A DNA stretch of 64,000 bases, taken from the NCBI GenBank assembly GCA_046160625.1, contig JBJXGZ010000120.1, forward strand, positions 1 to 64,000. Direction: 5' to 3'. Below the pieces are notes generated by a model. It ran no database searches. It saw nothing but the letters and a program-made list of their open reading frames with translations, and had not been told where the DNA came from. Made by a program: the position numbers and the translations under genes. Shown here piece by piece: positions 24,579-32,779 of this stretch. The stretch comes from M3007 sp046160625. Its GTDB lineage: Bacteria > Bacteroidota > Bacteroidia > Chitinophagales > Saprospiraceae. The first letter of the stretch is position 1. Each line of letters opens with the position of its first letter.

Positions 24579-24770
24579 TTATGCGAGTTGGACATTGACT
24601 GCGTTCAAGCCTTTTTTGCCTTCTTTTGTCTCGAAAGTGACCGTGTCGCCCTCGCGGATTTTGTCAACCAATCCGCTGACGTGAACGAAAACTTCCTCGC
24701 CTGTGGCTGTATTGACAACGAAACCAAAGCCTTTGGTCTCGTTGAAGAACTTGACAGTTCCTGTTTGCAT
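24579..24770 (-). CDS. Cold-shock domain protein, copy 2
   Basis: A 63-residue CspA-type protein with RNP1 KGFGFVV and RNP2 EVFVHVSGL intact. It differs from copy 1 at about ten positions (for example NTATGEEV instead of DSNSGEEI). The conserved leader CAATTACTTTTCAT...TTTTTTTAGT before the ATG is shared with copy 1, so either the duplication included the leader or the leader is under selection, as in cold-inducible csp mRNAs. Confidence 0.96.
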   Translation of the reverse strand: MQTGTVKFFNETKGFGFVVNTATGEEVFVHVSGLVDKIREGDTVTFETKEGKKGLNAVNVQLA

Positions 24771-24817
24771 ACTAAAAAAATTGAAAAAATGAAAAGTAAT
24801 TGCCCAAAAGGACGGCA

Positions 24818-24846
24818 CAAAGTTACGCAAGATTGTTGAATGTCAA
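24818..24846 (-). promoter_or_regulatory. Promoter of cold-shock copy 2
   Basis: On the minus strand, TTGACA-like sequence (TTG at 24844-24846) and TAACTTTG (24818-24825) are spaced by 18 bases. The TAA of this -7 element is also the stop codon of the small gene at 24823-24963. Confidence 0.65.
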
Positions 24847-24963
24847 TGGGTTTGGGGTATTTTCTTCCATCCACCAGGCTTTGAAGCCCTTGTAGATCAA
24901 TCCTTTTCTTGGGCCGAAACTGACAAATCGCTTTTTCGAGATGCCTTGATTTCGTTTTGACAA
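24823..24963 (-). CDS. Putative small basic protein (46 residues, TTG start)
   Basis: An open frame beginning with TTG at 24961-24963 encodes a 46-residue protein starting MSKRNQGISKKRFVSF, continuing GPRKGLIYKGFKAWWMEE and ending NPLTFNNLA. The composition (basic N-terminus, aromatic centre, acidic and polar end) looks like a real polypeptide. The frame has no ATG and continues open upstream without a good start, so it may instead be the 3' remnant of a decayed gene. It starts right at the T run of the tRNA-Gly terminator and stops inside the cold-shock promoter. I do not recognise the family. Confidence 0.35.
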   Translation of the reverse strand: MSKRNQGISKKRFVSFGPRKGLIYKGFKAWWMEENTPNPLTFNNLA

Positions 24964-25000
24964 AAAAATAGCACCTACGCATTTTTTCGCGTAAGTGCTT
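24962..25000 (-). terminator. Terminator of tRNA-Gly
   Basis: The imperfect stem AGCACcTACGC / GCGTAaGTGCT (24970-25000) is followed on the minus strand by seven T, about 12 bases after the tRNA 3' end. Confidence 0.75.
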
Positions 25001-25011
25001 GATTTACAGAG

Positions 25012-25084
25012 AGCGGAAAACGAGACTCGAACTCGCGACCCCCAGCTTGGGAAGCTAGTGCTCTACCAACTGAGCTATTTCCGC
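25012..25084 (-). tRNA. tRNA-Gly (anticodon CCC)
   Basis: A 73-base cloverleaf. Acceptor GCGGAAA/TTTCCGC, D arm GCTC/GAGC, anticodon stem CTAGC/GCTGG with loop TTCCCAA, and T arm GCGAG/CTCGT with loop TTCGAGT. Anticodon CCC reads GGG. CCA is not encoded. Confidence 0.95.
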
Positions 25085-25095
25085 AATTGCCTGGA

Positions 25096-25103
25096 CAAAA
25101 ATA
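25096..25103 (-). promoter_or_regulatory. Bacteroidota -7 element for tRNA-Gly
   Basis: On the minus strand the sequence is TATTTTTG, an exact TAnnTTTG match 11 bases before the mature tRNA 5' end. Confidence 0.6.
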
Positions 25104-25155
25104 CACAGATTCCGAAAATCAGCGCAGTGGATTTTTGCCTCCAGCATTAATAAAA

Positions 25156-25190
25156 CGGCGAACCTGGGCAAAATCAGCCCAAGTTCGCCG
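25156..25190 (-). terminator. Terminator of the broken outer-membrane barrel gene
   Basis: The 14-bp stem CGGCGAACCTGGGC / GCCCAAGTTCGCCG with one mismatch is followed on the minus strand by TTTTATTA. It lies 20 bases past the stop at 25211. Confidence 0.85.
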
Positions 25191-25210
25191 CCGTTAATTT
25201 TAAATTTACC

Positions 25211-25987
25211 TTAGTTTAACGGGAACATCACGCCAAGGCTCAGGCCAATTCGGCGACTTTTGCCCGAAATTTTTTCATCGGAGTCTGCATCCTCGTAATC
25301 AGGAATGTTGTCGTTTAACCCTAAAATATAACGGGCATCCAGGAATATAGATGCTTTCCCAAGATCATAAGCAACCCCTCCACCAAAATGCAGGTTCAGG
25401 TTTGTTCTGCTCACCGGGAACTCATCATCGTCAAGATCATCTTCGTTATAACCATCCTTCAGAAATTTGCCCTTAATGGTTTCGCTGTCGCTGTCCTCAT
25501 CAATCACGTTACCGTTCGCATCCTCTACACTATAGGAGTACTTCAATTTAACTTCCCCATTCATACCAAATCCAAAAGAAGGTCCTGCCAATATATTAAA
25601 TTTGAGTTTGTTTGATCCAAATTTGACCTTCCCAAGCACAGGGATTTCCAAGGTGTTGATTTTAAAAGTGATCTTTTCGTCGTAGGTTTCAGTAATACCC
25701 ATAAATGTTTCGGAGCCGCTATCTGTCAGCCTGTGGCCGTGTGATCCGTACATTATTTAAGGCTGAATAGCGAACATATCGCTGATTGCGATTTCGATGG
25801 GCACAGCAAATTGAGTACCAAGGACGTTTTCATCATCATAATCTTCATCCAAGTCAGAAATGTCCAGATCCATGTTGTTGATCAACATGCCGCCTCTTAC
25901 ACCGATACTGATCTGCGCATTTGTGGTTTGGTAAAACCCAAGTACCAGGAGTGTGAAAAAAAGTTGAAAAAAGGTTTGATTTTTCAT
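25211..25987 (-). pseudogene. Outer-membrane beta-barrel protein gene interrupted by an in-frame TAA
   Basis: The first part (76 residues) has a signal peptide and barrel strands (ISIGVRGGMLINNMDLDI, VPIEIAISDMFAIQP) and then meets TAA at 25757-25759. In the same frame, two codons later, the rest continues for 180 residues (MYGSHGHRLTDSG, FNILAGPSFGFG, LNLHFGGGVAYDL, GLSLGVMFPLN), the C-terminal strands of a PorT/OMP_b-brl_2-like barrel. Relatives usually read IQPE at this point, so a single GAA to TAA change explains the break. Terminator and both halves are otherwise intact, so the lesion is recent, a sequencing error, or read through. Confidence 0.85.
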
Positions 25988-26173
25988 GATTTAAATTAGT
26001 TTGAAAGTAAATGTTAGGTGAATAGATGGGGCAAGGTACAGAAGGATTCGTTTTCAAGCATATTACTTGTTTTTTTTGGTGAATTTGATGCGCCCAATGC
26101 AACTTGAAAATAGCCAAACTTGAATGCCGTACCTTGCGCCAAAATAACGTACAGTGCTGGAAAAATTTCCAAA

Positions 26174-26890
26174 ATGACTTTTGATGTAACCATTCCTGTC
26201 CTCAACGAAGAAGCCACGCTCGACCGGCAAGTGCGCATACTGCACAGTTTCCTTTGTAAAAACTTCCCTGAACCCAACCAATGGCGCATTGTCATCGCCG
26301 ACAACGGCAGTAACGACAATACACACCATCTTGCTGCTGCCTTATGCGACGAATTTGCTGAAATTCAGTTGCTTAGAGTACCCGAAAAGGGCGTGGGCCT
26401 CGCACTCAAAACTTCGTGGAGCCAAAGCAAGGCCGACATAGTAGGCTACATGGACCTGGATTTGGCGACTGATCTGAGGCATTTTCCACAAGCTTACAAT
26501 GCCCTCGCTACAGAAGGTTTTGATCTTGTTTATGGCACTCGTTTGCACAAAAAATCGAGTGTAATTGGCCGCACCCTGAAGCGCGAAATCACCTCGCGCG
26601 TTTTCAATTTTGCGTTGAAAATCTATCTGGGCACCCATTTTTCTGACGGGATGTGCGGATTCAAATGGCTGCGGCGAGAACACGTTGCCTCACTGATAGA
26701 TGCCGGGGCAAATTCCAACGGTTGGTTTTTTAGCACCGAACTCCTGGCTTTTGCCGAATGGAAGGGCTTGAAAATGTGTGAGTTGCCCGTCATTTGGACG
26801 GACGATACCACAAGCAGCAGGGTTAACATTTCCCGTTTGGCGCGTCAATACCTCGCTGCCATGCGCGTCTTGAAAACACGAAAGCCATGA
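26174..26890 (+). CDS. Glycosyltransferase family 2, polyprenyl-phosphate sugar synthase-like
   Basis: A 238-residue GT-A enzyme. FDVTIPVLNEEATL is the nucleotide-binding start, VIADNGSNDNT follows, and GYMDLDLATDL carries the metal-binding acidic motif. GMCGFKWLRR and WFFSTELLAFAEWKGLKMCELPV match the dolichyl-phosphate glucose/mannose synthase group, although there is no C-terminal membrane segment. It probably makes a lipid-linked sugar donor. It overlaps the next gene by four bases (ATGA), and a GT-C-like membrane enzyme lies two genes downstream, which could use such a donor. Confidence 0.88.
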   Translation: MTFDVTIPVLNEEATLDRQVRILHSFLCKNFPEPNQWRIVIADNGSNDNTHHLAAALCDEFAEIQLLRVPEKGVGLALKTSWSQSKADIVGYMDLDLATDLRHFPQAYNALATEGFDLVYGTRLHKKSSVIGRTLKREITSRVFNFALKIYLGTHFSDGMCGFKWLRREHVASLIDAGANSNGWFFSTELLAFAEWKGLKMCELPVIWTDDTTSSRVNISRLARQYLAAMRVLKTRKP

Positions 26891-27888
26891 CAAAAACCCT
26901 AATGCTTGGTACCGCCCAATGGGGATGGACTGTTTCCAAAACCGAGGCTTTCCAGCTGCTTGACACCTGGCTAAACGCAGGTTTCCGGCATATTGATTGC
27001 GCCACCAATTATCCCATCAACCGCAACCCTGCCGACTTTCGCGCAGCCGAAAAAATATTGCAGGAATATATTCTTGCGCACGGCTTGCACGATCTCTGCC
27101 TGACCATAAAAATCGGCAGCCTCGACAATTTGCGTTCGCCAGAAATAAACCTTGCCCCCTCATTCATCCAAATGATCTCTGAGGAATATCTTCGGATTTT
27201 CGACGCTAGCCTCGCTTGTGTTATGTTCCATTGGGACAATCGAGACCAGGTTGAAGAGATTCGCAGTTCTCTGGAATCCTTGAGCAGTTTGCAAAAAGAA
27301 CACGGCATTCGGCCCGGGCTTTCCGGTATTGCCCACCCCGAAGCATACGCTACGGCGAATGCCGACTTAGGCCTTTCGTTTGAAATTCAATTGAAACACA
27401 ACGTTCTCCATTCAGATATTGAACGTTACGCATCTTTAACCGTCGTAGCCGCAGGCGAAGGCGGACATCACTCCATCACTCCATCACCTTTACCCGCATT
27501 AGCCGCAGGCGATGGCGGGCATCACTCCATATTTGCCTACGGCATCAACGCTGGCGGCGTGAAATTAGATGCTCCCTACCCTGCCGACAGCACTTTTTTA
27601 GCGAGAGGCGGCCAACCGGAAAAAGTTGCACCCTTACTCGAAAAAATCAGGACTTTGCTCCCTCAGTGGAATACGGCATTTGTGCGACCACCCGTAAAGA
27701 CGATGAATCATCTTGGGTTGATTTTTGCCGGACTGCATCCTCAAATGAACGGAATTTTACTCGGGGTTTCATCAGAGGTACAATTGCGAGAGACGCTGGA
27801 TTTTTGGCGGAATCTGGAGACATTTGATTACTCTGATGTTTTTTCAGCGTTGAAAAAAATACTTTTGCCCACTCAAATAACACGTTGA
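26887..27888 (+). CDS. Aldo/keto reductase family protein
   Basis: A 333-residue protein with the aldo/keto reductase fold. LMLGTAQWGWTVSKTEAFQLLDTWLNAGFRHIDCATNYP holds the catalytic-region aspartate and tyrosine, and FIQMISEEYLRIFDASLACVMFHWDN resembles the barrel strand with the usual histidine. The middle of the barrel carries an insert of about 30 residues (187-215) with two copies of AAG(E/D)GGHHSI, encoded by a 54-bp duplicated repeat unit; without it the chain would pass directly to FAYGINAGG. Cotranscribed with the GT2 gene and probably the TMTC-like gene. The substrate is unknown. Confidence 0.85.
   Translation: MTKTLMLGTAQWGWTVSKTEAFQLLDTWLNAGFRHIDCATNYPINRNPADFRAAEKILQEYILAHGLHDLCLTIKIGSLDNLRSPEINLAPSFIQMISEEYLRIFDASLACVMFHWDNRDQVEEIRSSLESLSSLQKEHGIRPGLSGIAHPEAYATANADLGLSFEIQLKHNVLHSDIERYASLTVVAAGEGGHHSITPSPLPALAAGDGGHHSIFAYGINAGGVKLDAPYPADSTFLARGGQPEKVAPLLEKIRTLLPQWNTAFVRPPVKTMNHLGLIFAGLHPQMNGILLGVSSEVQLRETLDFWRNLETFDYSDVFSALKKILLPTQITR
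27447..27530. repeat. Duplicated repeat unit inserted in the aldo/keto reductase gene
   Basis: Two 30-base copies (27447-27476 and 27501-27530) beginning AGCCGCAGGCGA, with two mismatches, are spaced 54 bases apart. The spacer has ATCACTCC words. The insert keeps the frame. Confidence 0.8.
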
Positions 27889-27900
27889 AGCATAAAAGGC

Positions 27901-29871
27901 ATGTCAACAAAAAAAACAACTTCAAAAGCACCTGCATCACAGCGAACTGCAAAGCAGGCAATGCAGCTGTTTCCGACTGATTTTATTCAGCCCGGTTTTT
28001 GGAATCAACACCTGTTGCCAGCGCTTGTGCTGATGGCGATTTCTTTCATATTTTATGGAATAACGGTCAGTTATGGCTATTTGCAAGATGACCAGTTGTT
28101 TATCTGGGACAATTCCTTTGTGCAAAAAGGCTTTGCCAGCCTGGCTGACATTTTTGGGCACGACAGCCTTTTGGGTTATTACAAAGACCCCAAACTCATG
28201 CTCGAAGGTGGGCGATATCGTCCCCTGCCACTCGCCACTTTTGCTATAGAGATTGGTTTGTTCGGCAAGGACAATCCAGGTGTAGCGCACTTTTTCAACA
28301 TACTATTGTACGGCCTGACAGGTATTTTGCTCTATCGTGTTTTACTTGGATTTTTTTCGAATAAGGAAGCTGAGGGCAAATTCAGCCTGTTTTTCAGTGT
28401 GCCGTTTTTAGCTGCGGCTATTTTTATGCTCCACCCGTTGCATTCGGAAGTGGTGGCAAACATCAAAAGCCGTGACGAAATTCTCGCCCTGCTGGGTAGC
28501 CTTGGTGCATTGTTTGCCATTCTAAAATATTTTGACACCCTAGAAAACCGTTGGCGATGGATTGCAGCAGGTAGTTTTCTGGCCGGCCTTCTTTCAAAAG
28601 AAAATACAGCCACTTTTTTGGCTGTAATACCACTCAGTTTGTGGGTATTCTCCAAACTTCCGCTCGGTCGCATAATATCAGCCTGTTTTCCCTTGTTGCT
28701 GGCTGTACTGCTGTTTCTCTTACTCCGCGCCTTAGCCTTGGAAACCCCGATCAAACACCCGGATGAATTGGTACTCAATCCGTTTTTTGACATGGCAGCC
28801 TCGGAGAAATTTGCCAGTATTTTCCTTTCATTAGGATGGTCTCTGAAACTTTTATTTGTACCGCATCCGCTCACAATTGACTATTATCCCTATCACGTCC
28901 CGAAAGTGAGTTGGACAGATTGGCGTGTACTACTCTCCGTTGCAGGCTATTTGGCAATGGGCATTTGGGCTTTGCAACAATTGAAAAAATCACGGAATAA
29001 AGAGACAACTGGTTTATTGGTTCCAGCCTTTTGCATATTGTACTTCCTTTTGACAATCAGTGTAGTATCGAACATTTTTGTACGCACCAGCACCTTCCTC
29101 AACGAGCGGTATCTCTTTATGCCCTCGGTAGGTTTTTGCCTGTTGATTGGCTGGTTTGCATCTCGAAAACTTCCTGAAATACTTCGAAAATCATCCAACA
29201 ATCCAAATTTGTGGAGCGTAGTATTTATTGGTGCCATTGTCATTTTGTTTGGTCTGCGAACATGGACCCGCGTGCCAGACTGGGGTGGCGACGGCCGTGG
29301 TTTGGTGGAATCGGCGATACGGGTTTCTAGCGGAAGCTATCGCGCCAATTATTACTATGCAAACTACCTGTATCAGGAACGCTATTTAAAAATAGAAAAA
29401 GCTACTGATGCAGCCTCGGTTGCGGAGCGAAATACCCTGCTGGATACGATTGGTCATTATCTCAGCCGCTCCTTAGAAATCAACCCCGGCTACCGTTTGG
29501 CTGCTCCTTTAAAGGTGCAATTGGCAGTTGGACGATTCAATCAAGACAAGGATTTGGATAAATTTCTGAAAGATTTGGAAGGCCTGATTCAAGACCAGCC
29601 AGCCAATGGGCAGATGTTGACTTTGGTGCTTGAGGTTCTAAAATCGCTCAAAGGCGCTGATCCCAATATCTACAATTTCTTCTGTCACCGGGTAGGGTAC
29701 AATTTCTATTTTGTGAAAAGGCACGACCCGGAAGGAGCTATTACATTCCTCAATCTCGCTCTCGCCAATTATCCTCCGGACAAAAACGCCATGCAGGATT
29801 TGGTGCAGATTTATACTTCCACAGGCAATCAAGGTAAACTGCGCGAGATCCAGCAGAGGATGGCACAGTAA
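27901..29871 (+). CDS. TMTC-like GT-C membrane glycosyltransferase with TPR region
   Basis: A 656-residue polytopic protein. After a cytoplasmic tail the first helix (ALVLMAISFIFYGITVSYGYLQDDQLFIWDN) carries the luminal/periplasmic acidic motif D-D typical of GT-C enzymes. HPLHSEVVANIKSRDEILALLGSL is the loop characteristic of TMTC-type O-mannosyltransferases (DUF1736 group). About ten transmembrane segments follow, and the C-terminal 200 residues form TPR-like helices. It probably transfers a sugar from a lipid carrier to exported protein. It starts 12 bases after the aldo/keto reductase gene. Confidence 0.82.
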   Translation: MSTKKTTSKAPASQRTAKQAMQLFPTDFIQPGFWNQHLLPALVLMAISFIFYGITVSYGYLQDDQLFIWDNSFVQKGFASLADIFGHDSLLGYYKDPKLMLEGGRYRPLPLATFAIEIGLFGKDNPGVAHFFNILLYGLTGILLYRVLLGFFSNKEAEGKFSLFFSVPFLAAAIFMLHPLHSEVVANIKSRDEILALLGSLGALFAILKYFDTLENRWRWIAAGSFLAGLLSKENTATFLAVIPLSLWVFSKLPLGRIISACFPLLLAVLLFLLLRALALETPIKHPDELVLNPFFDMAASEKFASIFLSLGWSLKLLFVPHPLTIDYYPYHVPKVSWTDWRVLLSVAGYLAMGIWALQQLKKSRNKETTGLLVPAFCILYFLLTISVVSNIFVRTSTFLNERYLFMPSVGFCLLIGWFASRKLPEILRKSSNNPNLWSVVFIGAIVILFGLRTWTRVPDWGGDGRGLVESAIRVSSGSYRANYYYANYLYQERYLKIEKATDAASVAERNTLLDTIGHYLSRSLEINPGYRLAAPLKVQLAVGRFNQDKDLDKFLKDLEGLIQDQPANGQMLTLVLEVLKSLKGADPNIYNFFCHRVGYNFYFVKRHDPEGAITFLNLALANYPPDKNAMQDLVQIYTSTGNQGKLREIQQRMAQ

Positions 29872-29937
29872 GCTCAAAAAAAATTGCCCACTGCCCAAAA
29901 GGACAACAGGCAACCATAGAACCATGAAAATTCTTTA

Positions 29938-30285
29938 TCAGAGGTGAAGGCGTTCTTTACGCGCTAGAAGCACCTCCTTTGACTCTACTCGATCAGGATC
30001 TGGTACACAACAATCCACGGGGCAAACGGCGGCGCATTGCGGCTCCTCGTGAAACCCAGTACATTCAGTACATTTATCCGGCACGATGTAATAATAGTCG
30101 TTCGAGACGGGTTTGAGTTTTTTTGCCGCATCTACTTTCATTCCATCCTCCAGCTCGTATTCTCCAATCACAGAATTTCCGTCTGAAATAGCCCATTCCA
30201 CACCGCCTTCATAAATAGCGTTGTTGGGGCATTCCGGCTCACAAGCACCACAGTTGATGCATTCATCAGTTATCAGTATTGCCAT
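29938..30285 (-). CDS. 4Fe-4S dicluster ferredoxin
   Basis: A 115-residue electron carrier. The first cluster ligands are in CINCGACEPECP and the second in CTECTGFHEEPQCAAVCP, where the 8-residue insertion between the second and third cysteine is typical of the Chromatium/Azotobacter 2[4Fe-4S] type. A C-terminal extension of about 25 residues is also usual for that type. Partner enzymes are not in the window. Confidence 0.93.
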   Translation of the reverse strand: MAILITDECINCGACEPECPNNAIYEGGVEWAISDGNSVIGEYELEDGMKVDAAKKLKPVSNDYYYIVPDKCTECTGFHEEPQCAAVCPVDCCVPDPDRVESKEVLLARKERLHL

Positions 30286-30346
30286 TTCAAATTTTTCCTT
30301 TTTTGCTGTTTTTCAGAGAAACAACATCGTTTCCCGAAAGTTGGCG

Positions 30347-30354
30347 CAAAGGTA
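30347..30354 (-). promoter_or_regulatory. Bacteroidota -7 element for the ferredoxin gene
   Basis: On the minus strand the sequence is TACCTTTG, identical to the cold-shock copy 1 element, about 60 bases before the ATG at 30285. Confidence 0.55.
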
Positions 30355-30359
30355 AAAAG

Positions 30360-30410
30360 TCATTGCGTCATTAGGTCATTGAACTAATTACACAATGACC
30401 TATTGACCAA
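30360..30410. repeat. Imperfect inverted repeat, GTCATTnGGTCATTG family
   Basis: Arms of about 20 bases repeat the word GTCATT / AATGAC and flank a 9-base loop. The element lies between the ferredoxin promoter and the end of the OmpA gene, and may end the OmpA transcript. Confidence 0.75.
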
Positions 30411-30412
30411 TT

Positions 30413-32755
30413 TTACTGTACCGCCCTTACGAAGGCATCAATTTTGTTTTGGTCTAATTGTCGTTTTAGCGTGGAAGCTTCGTCACGGGTACCAAATTTG
30501 CCTACACAAACTGAAAAGAAATTTGAGTTTGGAAAGCGCACTATTTCAGCGTCCTTGTGACCAAGTTGTTGCAAATGAGCCATCTGGTTGCTGGCTCGCG
30601 CCTCGGCCAGAAATGATCCTGCCACCACATAGAAGGAATCGCTGCTTGCATTTGTAATTTTCACCTTACCCGCCGATCCACTGGTAGTTGCCTGAGGTTT
30701 CACATTCACATTGGCTGGCTTGGGGTCGTCAGTAACCGGGTTGCTTATTTCCCCATCCACATACACCATGCTGGAGCCTGAGAGGCCTGCGAGCATACGG
30801 ACTTCAGTTCGACGGTTGCGGGCGTGTTCTTGCTCGGTGCAATCCACACCATCCTTGCAAATATTGCGTGGTTCGCTTTCACCGAAACCTACTGGAACTA
30901 ACCTGTTTCGTGAAATCCCTTCCATCACCAGGTATTCCACTACACCATCTGCGCGGCGTTGACTAAGTGATTGGTTGTACTCGTCGCCGCCCCGGCAATC
31001 AGTATGGCTGCGAAGTTCGACCTTTATGGTCGGTTGTTGTTTCATAAGTGCAATTACAAGGTCGAGGTCTTTGCGGGCGTCCGGACGAAGCGTTGCATCA
31101 TTGAAGTTATAATAGATATTGGGAAGCTCAATGACGGAACCCGGCATAAGTGGCGCTACCGAGATGTTCTGATACATAGGCTTGTTGGTGTCTGGCCAAC
31201 CATGGGTATTCACTTCCGTGCTACCTATCACGCGCCCCCCTAGCAAAATATCCACTTTGTATTTTGATTTCGTATTAATATAGTGCTCCAAGGTGCCGTT
31301 GACATCCGTGACAAGCGTATCTGATTTGCCTGTTTTCGGATCGGTCAAAACAAGCGTTGCGCCCGGTAACGGCGCATTCGTATGGTAGTTAAATACCGAC
31401 GGAATCCACTGGATTTTACCAGGGCCTGCCATGCTCGATTTTTCGAGTTGAGCTGCCAGTTCATTGCCAGGTTTGGAGATAGGCAGGCGGAACTGTTTGG
31501 TCTGGTAACCTTTTTTTGTAATGATAATAACGTAATTTCCAGGCTTTACGTCAGTTCCAAAGCGACCTCTGCTATCTGTTTCGCCAGTGATTCCTTTGTC
31601 TGGAGGCACCGAGCCAATGACCTCTTTCCCATCTATCGTTTGCACGGTGATCAGGTTGCCCTGTTCGTCGCGCCCGATGACGTTGTTACCGTCGTAATTC
31701 AGCATTTGTATTTCTGCATCCTTGATCGGTGCTCCGGTGGACTTGTCTGTCACCACAACTTTTAGATCAAGGTCACGATCAGGCACGCGCTTATTCTGAA
31801 GAAGGTAATCGTCCAGGTTTCCATTTTCTGTGTGCAAGCTGAAAATCTCGTCTCCGCCTTGTCCACCTGCACCGTTGGTGGAGTAATACCCGTTGATTTT
31901 GTTTAAGTCAACTATCAGGCCGATGTCGTCGTTCTCTGAATTGAACGGGTCTCCCATGTTAATAGGCTTAGTCCATTCTGTTCCTTCGGGTATGACATAG
32001 TAAAGGTCAAAACCGCCCTTGCGATCTGGTTGACCATCAGACGCAAAATAAAGGGTGTTGTCTGCGTGAATAAATGGGAAAGCATCGTTGCCAATGGTAT
32101 TGACCCCTGGGCCGAGGTTCACTGGTTCGCTCCAGGATTCGCCGACTTTGTATGAAACATAAATATCCATCCCACCCAAGCTGCCAGGACGATTGGAGGC
32201 GAAGAACAACTTGTCACCATCAATACTTATGGCTGGGTGACAGTCGTCGAACTCGTTGGCATTAAACGGCAATGGCTCCGGCTCACTCCAGGTGCCGCCG
32301 GATTTTCTCGAGACATAAAGTCGCATTTTCTGCGCTTTGTCTTTTGCAATTTTTTCCTTGCCATCTATGATTGAGTTGCGGGAAAAATATACTGTTTCCG
32401 CTGTACGGTCAAAACAAACCGGCCCTTCATGGTAAAGCGAAGAAAGTTCGACGGCAAAAGGCTCTGGTGCTCCCAAAGCTCCTTCTGCATCCCGCCGCGA
32501 CCTTAGGATGGACATGGCGGGCAGTTTCAAACTTTCGTCGGTCAACTTTTTTAAGCCAACAGTATTGGTGGAAATGAACACGATACCGTCTTCATAAAAA
32601 GTGGGGCTGAATTCCAGTCCAGTTGTATTTACGGCTGCTTCGTTTTTTACTTGTACGGTCACGGGGGTATTCGCCCCTGGCATAGTTTGCGCGGAGAGCG
32701 CAATTGCCAGACACGTGCAAAAAATAGCCAGTGAAATATGCTTATAGGATTTCAT
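30413..32755 (-). CDS. OmpA-family outer-membrane protein with PD40 repeats and a SPOR domain
   Basis: A 780-residue envelope protein. After a signal peptide (ending ALSAQ) come PD40/WD40-like beta-propeller repeats (AISIDGDKLFFASNRPGSLGGMDIYVS), then a carboxypeptidase-regulatory-like domain near LKVVVTDKSTGAPIKDAEIQM and a second beta domain. An OmpA peptidoglycan-binding domain follows (IYYNFNDATLRPDARKDLD, RSHTDCRGGDEYNQSLSQRRA), and a C-terminal SPOR domain (FYVVAGSFLAEARASNQM). It starts 24 bases after the PorP/SprF gene, so they share a transcript. The arrangement resembles T9SS-linked OmpA partners of PorP/SprF and adhesins. The SPOR domain suggests attachment to denuded septal peptidoglycan. 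Confidence 0.93.
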   Translation of the reverse strand: MKSYKHISLAIFCTCLAIALSAQTMPGANTPVTVQVKNEAAVNTTGLEFSPTFYEDGIVFISTNTVGLKKLTDESLKLPAMSILRSRRDAEGALGAPEPFAVELSSLYHEGPVCFDRTAETVYFSRNSIIDGKEKIAKDKAQKMRLYVSRKSGGTWSEPEPLPFNANEFDDCHPAISIDGDKLFFASNRPGSLGGMDIYVSYKVGESWSEPVNLGPGVNTIGNDAFPFIHADNTLYFASDGQPDRKGGFDLYYVIPEGTEWTKPINMGDPFNSENDDIGLIVDLNKINGYYSTNGAGGQGGDEIFSLHTENGNLDDYLLQNKRVPDRDLDLKVVVTDKSTGAPIKDAEIQMLNYDGNNVIGRDEQGNLITVQTIDGKEVIGSVPPDKGITGETDSRGRFGTDVKPGNYVIIITKKGYQTKQFRLPISKPGNELAAQLEKSSMAGPGKIQWIPSVFNYHTNAPLPGATLVLTDPKTGKSDTLVTDVNGTLEHYINTKSKYKVDILLGGRVIGSTEVNTHGWPDTNKPMYQNISVAPLMPGSVIELPNIYYNFNDATLRPDARKDLDLVIALMKQQPTIKVELRSHTDCRGGDEYNQSLSQRRADGVVEYLVMEGISRNRLVPVGFGESEPRNICKDGVDCTEQEHARNRRTEVRMLAGLSGSSMVYVDGEISNPVTDDPKPANVNVKPQATTSGSAGKVKITNASSDSFYVVAGSFLAEARASNQMAHLQQLGHKDAEIVRFPNSNFFSVCVGKFGTRDEASTLKRQLDQNKIDAFVRAVQ

Positions 32756-32779
32756 AATACTGAATTGATTATGTGATTA

